64,000 nt of DNA from Paraconexibacter algicola. Its GTDB lineage: Bacteria > Actinomycetota > Thermoleophilia > Solirubrobacterales > Solirubrobacteraceae. Position 1 is the stretch's first letter; the number at the start of each line of letters is the position of its first letter. Below the pieces are notes generated by a model. The model was not told the DNA's origin. It did no database searches and saw only the letters and a program-made list of their open reading frames with translations. The translations under genes and the position numbers were made by a program. Shown here in pieces: positions 59,206-64,000 of the stretch. The stretch lies in assembly GCF_003044185.1 (NCBI RefSeq), contig NZ_PYYB01000003.1, forward strand, positions 399,307-463,306, given 5' to 3'.

Positions 59206-60236
59206 CCGAGTACGCCCGCCCCCAGCGAGCCTGCCGGACCTGCGGCGTCGTGAAGGCCGCCGAAGAGTTCGCGACCTCGCAGAGCAAACGCTGCGACGCG
59301 TGCATCGACGAGATCCGCTCCCGCCGCTGCCGGAACTGCGGGCGCGCCGCCGGCACGACCGCGCGCGGGAACGCCCGCGACTACTGCCACCGCGCGCCGT
59401 GCGTCGCCGCGCGCAACGCGGCGAACACCGCCGCCTACCACGAGCAGCAGCGCACCGAACGCGCCGCGCGCACGACCCGCCGGTGCCCGGTCTGCGACAC
59501 CGAGAAGCCGCTCACCGCGGAGCACTGGAACGCGATCTACGTCGACGCGCACGGCGCGACCCGGACGTGGCAGCCGTACTGCCGTCCCTGCACGCGCGGC
59601 GAGCAGCGCGCCCGCTACCACGGCGACCCGGCGCGCCGCGCGTACGCGCTCGAGCGCGCCCGCCAGCAGCGCGAGGAGGCGAAGGCGCGCCGCGCGGTCG
59701 ACCCGGAGTACGACGCGCACCTACGCCGGATCAAGCGGGAGGCGTCCGCGCGCGCCCGGGAGCGCGCCCGCGAGCGCGCCGACCAGGCCGAGAGCAGCGA
59801 GATCGCGGGACGCGACATGCGGGACATGCTCCCGGCGTACGCGCTCGCGGTCGCGTTCGACGCCTGGGTCGCCGCGCAGCAGCACGACAGCCGCGACGTC
59901 GCGTTCTCGATCGAGGAGACCGCGCGCGAGCTCGGGACCAGCGCGCGGAGCGTCACGGGGTGGCGGAACGGCGAGCGCGACCTCGTGCAGTTCGACCTCG
60001 CGGACCGCCTCCTCCTCGCGATCGACCGGCTCTGGTGGGAGGTCTGGACCGAGGACACCGTCCGCCGGCCGCTGATCGTCGCGGAGGTCTGGACGAAGCG
60101 CCGGAAGAACGCGTCGAGGTACTGGCAGCGCACGGCGCGCCGCCGGTACGGCGACGGCGGCCCCGATCACGCGGCGCTCGCCGACGTGCGCCGGGTCTGG
60201 GAGGGCGACACCGACGAGCTCGAGGAGGCCGCATGA
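59202..60236 (+). CDS. Zinc-finger and HTH DNA-binding protein
   Basis: This 344-residue protein has several CxxC pairs in the first 130 residues (CRTCGVV, RRCRNCGRA, RRCPVCDTEK, YCRPCTRGEQR). A charged coiled region follows, then an HTH-like segment EETARELGTSARSVTGWRNG and LADRLLLAIDRLWW. The build suggests a DNA-binding regulator or nuclease partner. The stop overlaps the tiny frame at 60233. Confidence 0.6.
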   Translation: MTEYARPQRACRTCGVVKAAEEFATSQSKRCDACIDEIRSRRCRNCGRAAGTTARGNARDYCHRAPCVAARNAANTAAYHEQQRTERAARTTRRCPVCDTEKPLTAEHWNAIYVDAHGATRTWQPYCRPCTRGEQRARYHGDPARRAYALERARQQREEAKARRAVDPEYDAHLRRIKREASARARERARERADQAESSEIAGRDMRDMLPAYALAVAFDAWVAAQQHDSRDVAFSIEETARELGTSARSVTGWRNGERDLVQFDLADRLLLAIDRLWWEVWTEDTVRRPLIVAEVWTKRRKNASRYWQRTARRRYGDGGPDHAALADVRRVWEGDTDELEEAA

Positions 60237-60307
60237 CCGCCGTGGACCGCTACCCCCAGATGGACCAAATCGGGCGTGATGCCCACGACCAGGCCAAGGA
60301 GGTCTGA
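60233..60307 (+). CDS. Tiny leader-like frame, 24 residues
   Basis: ATG overlaps the upstream TGA. The peptide starts MTAVDRYPQMDQIGRDAHDQ and ends 3 nt before the array gene ATG. It is a near copy of the start of the 23475 protein (MTTVDRNPQMD). AAGGAGGTC lies inside its end and would serve the array gene. Could be a coupling leader. Confidence 0.45.
   Translation: MTAVDRYPQMDQIGRDAHDQAKEV
60250..60276 (+). repeat. Junction repeat B copy in the tiny leader frame
   Basis: TACCCCCAGATGGACCA, then AATCGGGCG, codes YPQMDQ inside the 24-residue frame before the 24-bp array gene. Confidence 0.6.
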
Positions 60308-60310
60308 CCT

Positions 60311-61696
60311 ATGCGCGATTACATCGAGTGCAGCACCCAGGCCGACGTGGACCGTGTGGTCGGCGAGGGCAACGTGCCGATCGTCCGTGACGGCTACTTC
60401 GAGGCGTCCGGCTCGGCCACTGTCCGCGCGTACGACTCGGCCACCGTCCGCGCGTACGGCTCGGCCACCGTCCGCGCGTACGACTCGGCCACCGTCAGCG
60501 CGTACGGCTCGGCCACCGTCAGCGCGTACGGCTCGGCCACCGTCAGCGCGTACGACTCGGCCATCGTCAGCGCGTACGACTCGGCCACCGTCCGCGCGTA
60601 CGGCTCGGCCACCGTCAGCGCGTCCGGCTCGGCCACCGTCCGCGCGTACGACTCGGCCACCGTCCGCGCGTACGACTCGGCCACCGTCAGCGCGTCCGAC
60701 TCGGCCACCGTCCACGCGTACGACTCGGCCACCGTCAGCGCGTCCGACTCGGCCACCGTCAGCGCGTACGACTCGGCCATCGTCAGCGCGTACGACTCGG
60801 CCACCGTCCACGCGTACGACTCGGCCACCGTCAGCGCGTACGGCTCGGCCACCGTCAGCGCGTACGGCTCGGCCACCGTCAGCGCGTACGACTCGGCCAT
60901 CGTCAGCGCGTACGACTCGGCCACCGTCCGCGCGTACGACTCGGCCATCGTCAGCGCGTACGACTCGGCCATCGTCAGCGCGTACGACTCGGCCATCGTC
61001 AGCGCGTACGACTCGGCCACCGTCCGCGCGTACGGCTCGGCCACCGTCAGCGCGTCCGACTCGGCCACCGTCAGCGCGTCCGGCTCGGCCACCGTCAGCG
61101 CGTCCGGCTCGGCCACCGTCCACGCGTACGACTCGGCCACCGTCCACGCGTACGACTCGGCCACCGTCCACGCGTACGGCTCGGCCACCGTCCACGCGTA
61201 CGACTCGGCCACCGTCCACGCGTACGACTCGGCCACCGTCCACGCGTCCCCGAATGTCGCAGTGCACAAGCACGGCGCGCGCCCCAGCATCACGGGCGGG
61301 GTCGTCATCCACGTCCCCGAGATCCGCGACGGCTCCGAACTCTCCGCGTGGTGCGACTACTACGGCGTCGACGTTCAGGACGGCCAGGCGCTCGTGTACA
61401 AGGCCGTGGACGACGACCTGCGGTCCGGGCGCGGCTGCGAGTACCCGATCGGCGAAACCGTCGAGTGCGCCGACTGGCACGCCCGCCCCGAGTGCGGGCA
61501 GGGCCTGCACTTCTCGCCGCGTCCGTTCCTCGCTATCGGTTACTTCACGGACGCGACGCGATTCCTGCGCTGCGCGATTCCAGTCGCGGAGACGGTCGTC
61601 CTCGGCGACAAGGTCAAGGCGTCCCGGTGCACGGTCGTCTGCGAGGTCGACATCGACGGCAACCCCCTCTCGACCGATGAGCGGGGTAGCGCTTGA
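60311..61696 (+). CDS. Beta-solenoid repeat protein with C-terminal DUF7666-like domain
   Basis: This 461-residue protein has residues 1-34 as a small cap (MRDYIECSTQADVDRVVGEG). Residues 35-314 are 35 exact-length copies of an 8-residue unit S-A-T/I-V-x-A-Y/S-D/G. Alternating small and beta-branched residues in an 8-step period fit a beta-helix (solenoid). The C-terminal 145 residues (ALVYKAVDDDLRSGRGCEYP, CGQGLHFSPRPFLAIGYF) resemble DUF7666, a domain often found with such repeats. Function is unknown. The upstream site AAGGAGG is strong. Confidence 0.75.
   Translation: MRDYIECSTQADVDRVVGEGNVPIVRDGYFEASGSATVRAYDSATVRAYGSATVRAYDSATVSAYGSATVSAYGSATVSAYDSAIVSAYDSATVRAYGSATVSASGSATVRAYDSATVRAYDSATVSASDSATVHAYDSATVSASDSATVSAYDSAIVSAYDSATVHAYDSATVSAYGSATVSAYGSATVSAYDSAIVSAYDSATVRAYDSAIVSAYDSAIVSAYDSAIVSAYDSATVRAYGSATVSASDSATVSASGSATVSASGSATVHAYDSATVHAYDSATVHAYGSATVHAYDSATVHAYDSATVHASPNVAVHKHGARPSITGGVVIHVPEIRDGSELSAWCDYYGVDVQDGQALVYKAVDDDLRSGRGCEYPIGETVECADWHARPECGQGLHFSPRPFLAIGYFTDATRFLRCAIPVAETVVLGDKVKASRCTVVCEVDIDGNPLSTDERGSA
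60413..61252 (+). repeat. 35 tandem 24-bp repeats
   Basis: Exactly 840 bp, in frame, unit TCGGCCACCGTCMGCGCGTA plus CGAC or CGGC. Variation is confined to a few bases (ACC/ATC, CGC/AGC/CAC, TAC/TCC, GAC/GGC). Blocks of units recur in order; for example copies 4-7 and 18-21 encode the same four units, pointing to block duplication. The array also stays open in other frames because no stop fits the unit. Confidence 0.95.
61668..61686 (+). repeat. Junction repeat A, diverged copy
   Basis: TCTCGACCGATGAGCGGGG ends the repeat-array gene (encoding STDERG) and lies just before the TTG start of the replication gene. It keeps the frame and position of the other copies. Confidence 0.65.
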
Positions 61697-62532
61697 GCGG
61701 CGGGCGGACCACCTGGCGCGCGAAGCCCTGCGGCTGGCGCGGACGCGAACGCGTCGTCGCGCTCGGCGAGGAGTTCGGCCCCGCCGGCACCGCCGTCCTC
61801 GACCTCTGCGAAGAGCTCGCGAAGGAGCAGCGCGGCGAGCGCGGCGAAGTCCGCGCCGGACTCCGCTCGATCGCCCGCGACGCGTTCCTCCCCCGCGGCA
61901 CCGCAGGGCAGACCCTCGCCCGCGAGATCCTCGAGTTCGGCGAGCGCGTCGGCGCGTTCGACGACCTCTACATCGCCGACGACGTCGACATGACCGTCAC
62001 GCTCCGCGTGTCCGGGTTCGCCGAGGACCAGGGCCGCGGGTACGAGTCCGTCCGCAAGCAGCAGCAGCGCGCGGGACAACGTCCCGACACCGAGGACACG
62101 AGCACCCCGTGTCCCGACCATCGGGACAACGCGACCGCTTGTCCCGAAACCGGGGACGGTGTCCCGGTTCGTCCCCCTACAGGACAGAACAGGAGAGGAC
62201 AGAAGGGAGACAGCCCCCCTACCCCCCGCGGGGGGAACGCGCCTGACGGCGCGAGGACTCCCTCACTCGACGAGTCGGGGGAAGGGCTCGCGGAGCACGT
62301 CGCCGGGGTGCTGCAGCGCGGCGTCGACAGCATCCCGACGGACGAGCGGTGCAGGCCCGCGACGCCGGCGGCGGTCCTCGCCGTCCTTGACGAGCACCGC
62401 CCGCCGCGGGACGTCGCGCTCGCCGTCGCGATCGAGACCCGGTCGATCGTGCAGTCGCAGAACCGGGCGCCGAACGTCGTCGGCCTCTACGCGCAGAAGC
62501 TCGCGAAGGCGATCAACGGGGGTGCGGCATGA
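61693..62532 (+). CDS. Replication initiator-like protein
   Basis: This 279-residue protein has an N-terminal part WRAKPCGWRGRERVVALGEE and VLDLCEELAKEQRGE with helical structure (possible winged helix), a low-complexity linker (residues about 125-190), and a helical end (VGLYAQKLAKAINGG). Two-part layout with a DNA-binding head, loose linker and helicase-contact tail is that of lambdoid initiators. The DNA of the linker holds inverted repeats. The start is TTG 61693 after repeat A. No helicase or polymerase gene is present, so host enzymes would be needed. Confidence 0.5.
   Translation: MSGGRTTWRAKPCGWRGRERVVALGEEFGPAGTAVLDLCEELAKEQRGERGEVRAGLRSIARDAFLPRGTAGQTLAREILEFGERVGAFDDLYIADDVDMTVTLRVSGFAEDQGRGYESVRKQQQRAGQRPDTEDTSTPCPDHRDNATACPETGDGVPVRPPTGQNRRGQKGDSPPTPRGGNAPDGARTPSLDESGEGLAEHVAGVLQRGVDSIPTDERCRPATPAAVLAVLDEHRPPRDVALAVAIETRSIVQSQNRAPNVVGLYAQKLAKAINGGAA
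62073..62215. other. Candidate phage replication origin
   Basis: GGGACAACGTCCC (62073-62085), TGTCCCGA with TCGGGACA (62110-62117 and 62121-62128), TGTCCCGA (62140-62147), CGGGGACGG (62151-62159), TGTCCCGG (62160-62167), and then AGGACAGAA twice (62181, 62196) form a dense set of TGTCCC/GGGACA sites. They lie inside the initiator gene linker, as the origin does in phage lambda gene O. Confidence 0.5.
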
Positions 62533-62954
62533 CCACGGTCCGCCACACGTCCCGGACCCGTGCGCGCGCCGTCGAGCTCCGCAACGCTGGCTGGTCCCTC
62601 CGGCAGGTCCGCGAACTGCTCGCCGCCGAGGGCTACCACCCGGCGCCGACCGTCCCGACCCTCTCGCGCTGGACGAACCCGGCCCGCGAGGAAGAGCACC
62701 GGCGCGCGAACCGCGCCCGCGCCCGCGGCGACGCGACGACCTACGCATGGCCCGGCGTCCGCAGCGCGGAGTGGCGACTCGGCCGGATGCGCGCTCTCGA
62801 CGCCGCCGGCGTCTCCGACCGCGACATCGCCCGCGTGATGACCCTCGACTTCCCGCACTCCCCGATCACGGTCGACCAGGTCAAGCACGCGCTGCGCTCC
62901 GACACCCCGACGCTCCCGCTTCGCCGCGCCGCCGCCCGACAGGGGATCGCGTGA
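62529..62954 (+). CDS. HTH phage protein
   Basis: This 141-residue protein has ARAVELRNAGWSLRQVRELL and PTVPTLSRWTNPAREEEH as an HTH with recognition helix. A second helical part is GRMRALDAAGVSDRDIARVM and VDQVKHALRSDTP, a similar fold. It could be a late regulator or a partner of the initiator. ATGA-coupled to the initiator. Confidence 0.65.
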   Translation: MTTVRHTSRTRARAVELRNAGWSLRQVRELLAAEGYHPAPTVPTLSRWTNPAREEEHRRANRARARGDATTYAWPGVRSAEWRLGRMRALDAAGVSDRDIARVMTLDFPHSPITVDQVKHALRSDTPTLPLRRAAARQGIA

Positions 62955-63211
62955 CCGCCCACCTGCACAACGCGGCGCGCGCCCTCGAGCGGCTACTCGC
63001 CGACCGGTGCCCTGAGCACGCCTGGGTCGTCGAGGTCCGGCCACAGGATCGGCCGCAGCCCGGCGGGCTCGTGCGCCCGCTCGAACGGCGCCCGGTCGAA
63101 CAGGCCGGTGCCGTACGCGACGACCCGCACCCGCTCCTCGACCGGCACCCGCGCGCCGCGCCCCCCACGCCCAGCGGAACGCACCACGACGACCTCAAGC
63201 AGAGCGCGTAG
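62951..63211 (+). CDS. Doubtful open frame antisense to the recombinase end
   Basis: An 86-residue frame starts at GTG that overlaps the previous TGA (GTGA). The first part (HNAARALERLLADRCPEHAW) looks protein-like. From 62993 it runs opposite the recombinase gene and reads as its reverse. It may be a gene remnant cut when the integration module joined, or a shadow. Confidence 0.25.
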   Translation: MTAHLHNAARALERLLADRCPEHAWVVEVRPQDRPQPGGLVRPLERRPVEQAGAVRDDPHPLLDRHPRAAPPTPSGTHHDDLKQSA

Positions 63212-64000
63212 GAGCAACGCCCGCCCATGCCCGTCAAGCCGACCCCACGCCTCCGCACCGTCCCCCACACCGGGAACGACCGGCCGGACCGCGAGCAGCC
63301 TGCGGAGACCGTCGCGCGCCTCGTCGACCCGCCGCTGCCGCTCAAGCGCCCCAGCGGCAAGCGCGCCCGGATCGACCCCGAGCCCGGCGGTCGCCTCGAG
63401 GTACCCGCGCAGATCAGCCTCAGCGTCCGCGAGCCGGGCGCGCGCCCCGTCGACGTCGCGGTCATCACGGACCGCCTCGACGCGCAGCCGCGCGAGCTCG
63501 CCGAGCGAGATCGCGACGACATGCTCGTCGAGCCGCGCCCGGGTGATCGTCGTCGGCCCCGGGCAACGCACCCCGGAGTGCCGGACAGCGCACCCGTATG
63601 TGCGCGACCGGCCGCTCATGCCGGGGATCAGCGCGTGCCCGCAAGCAGCGCACCGCGCGATCCCCGAGAGCAGCGCGGGCTCACGATCGCGCGCCCGGGG
63701 GCTACGAGCGGGCCGGGCGACCCGGACCTGCGCCGCCTCCCACTCGTCCCGCGTGACGAGCGGCTCGTGCGCCGCCTCGTTGACGTGCTCACCGACCCGG
63801 AGCTCCCCGAGGTACACCCGGTTCGCGAGGAGATGCCGGACACCGCTCGTCGTCATCGCGAGCCGGTCCGCGATCTCGCTGACCGGCCGGCCCGCCGCGC
63901 GGGCGCGGAACGCCGCCCGGACCTCGTCGGCGCGGTCGTCGGGCACGAGCCGTCGCGTGTCCGGATCGCGCCGGTACCCGGCCGGGGTCTGTCGTCGCTG
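62993..64000 (-). CDS. Large serine recombinase (integrase), N-terminus beyond the window
   Basis: 336 residues are visible, in frame to the right edge. The recombinase domain reads PAGYRRDPDTRRLVPDDRAD, VRAAFRARAAGRPVSEIADR, GVRHLLANRVYLGELRVG and EPLVTRDEWEAAQ. The zinc ribbon follows (ARCAACGHALIP, YGCAVRHSGVRCPG), then a coiled-coil part. The catalytic serine resolvase domain lies right of 64000. It catalyses attP x attB strand exchange without tRNA targets. It runs against the early operon. Confidence 0.9.
   Translation of the reverse strand, partial: QRRQTPAGYRRDPDTRRLVPDDRADEVRAAFRARAAGRPVSEIADRLAMTTSGVRHLLANRVYLGELRVGEHVNEAAHEPLVTRDEWEAAQVRVARPARSPRARDREPALLSGIARCAACGHALIPGMSGRSRTYGCAVRHSGVRCPGPTTITRARLDEHVVAISLGELARLRVEAVRDDRDVDGARARLADAEADLRGYLEATAGLGVDPGALAAGALERQRRVDEARDGLRRLLAVRPVVPGVGDGAEAWGRLDGHGRALLLRALLEVVVVRSAGRGGRGARVPVEERVRVVAYGTGLFDRAPFERAHEPAGLRPILWPDLDDPGVLRAPVGE

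Noticed and set aside
60413..61252. Regular 24-bp repeats that could suggest a CRISPR array
   Set aside because: There are no unique spacers; the units abut, keep one reading frame and encode a regular protein repeat.
60394..61510. Long open frames on the minus strand across the array
   Set aside because: They exist only because no stop codon fits the repeat unit in several frames. They lack a sensible start and non-repeat domain.

Overview
The first 22 kb are chromosome of a very GC-rich bacterium. The gene order is actinobacterial: uvrC and rapZ lie next to a gap-pgk-tpiA block. A cofactor-independent phosphoglycerate mutase and a tRNA-guanine transglycosylase are also present, which most Actinobacteria lack, so a deep lineage such as Thermoleophilia/Solirubrobacterales is my best guess. 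That placement is inference; no rRNA or other marker is in the window. From about 22 kb to the right edge runs an integrated, HK97-type, long-tailed (siphovirus-like) prophage. Its large serine recombinase is cut by the window end, so the right attachment site lies outside.

Chromosomal part. An MBL-fold hydrolase precedes an EamA transporter coupled to tgt. An hsp20 gene has a recognisable promoter overlaid with CTCAGTC repeats. A MarR regulator is divergent from a three-gene operon (WrbA-like flavoprotein, two-domain VOC dioxygenase, carboxylesterase). This set matches the Bacillus MhqR quinone-defence regulon, and three TTGC-N4-GCAA palindromes lie in the control region. Next come a secreted glycoside hydrolase, cspA and the leftward block gap-pgk-tpiA-gpmI-methyltransferase. 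Rightward of gap lie a broken DUF222/HNH gene, a VOC protein, rapZ, uvrC and an HDOD-GGDEF protein. A lone molybdopterin oxidoreductase and a lytic transglycosylase follow; the transglycosylase seems to be cut by the prophage end.

Prophage, left to right. (i) 22.06-25.64 kb: ten tightly overlapping small genes, several ending in the same short repeat. (ii) 25.6-31.2 kb: HNH, small and large terminase, portal, protease, capsid. (iii) 31.2-35.4 kb: repeat-rich proteins in a place where head decoration or head-fibre genes can sit. (iv) 35.4-47.6 kb: connector, neck, tail terminator, tail tube, an HNH intruder, a frameshifted chaperone pair, a 1297-residue tape measure with an NlpC/P60 domain, and distal tail proteins. 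(v) 47.6-49.6 kb: lysis genes ending at strong hairpins. (vi) 49.6-50.6 kb, leftward: a lipoprotein and the probable repressor. (vii) 50.7-62.95 kb, rightward early genes: HTH proteins, ERF annealase, ParB-like protein, RusA resolvase, DUF5131, DUF2303, a 35-copy 24-bp repeat gene, and a replication initiator-like gene with inverted repeats in its linker. (viii) The leftward serine recombinase.

Most prophage genes overlap by 1-8 nt (ATGA, GTGA or TGATG), so translation is probably coupled along long transcripts. I saw no tRNA, rRNA, CRISPR array or insertion sequence. No gene-free stretch exceeds about 210 bases.
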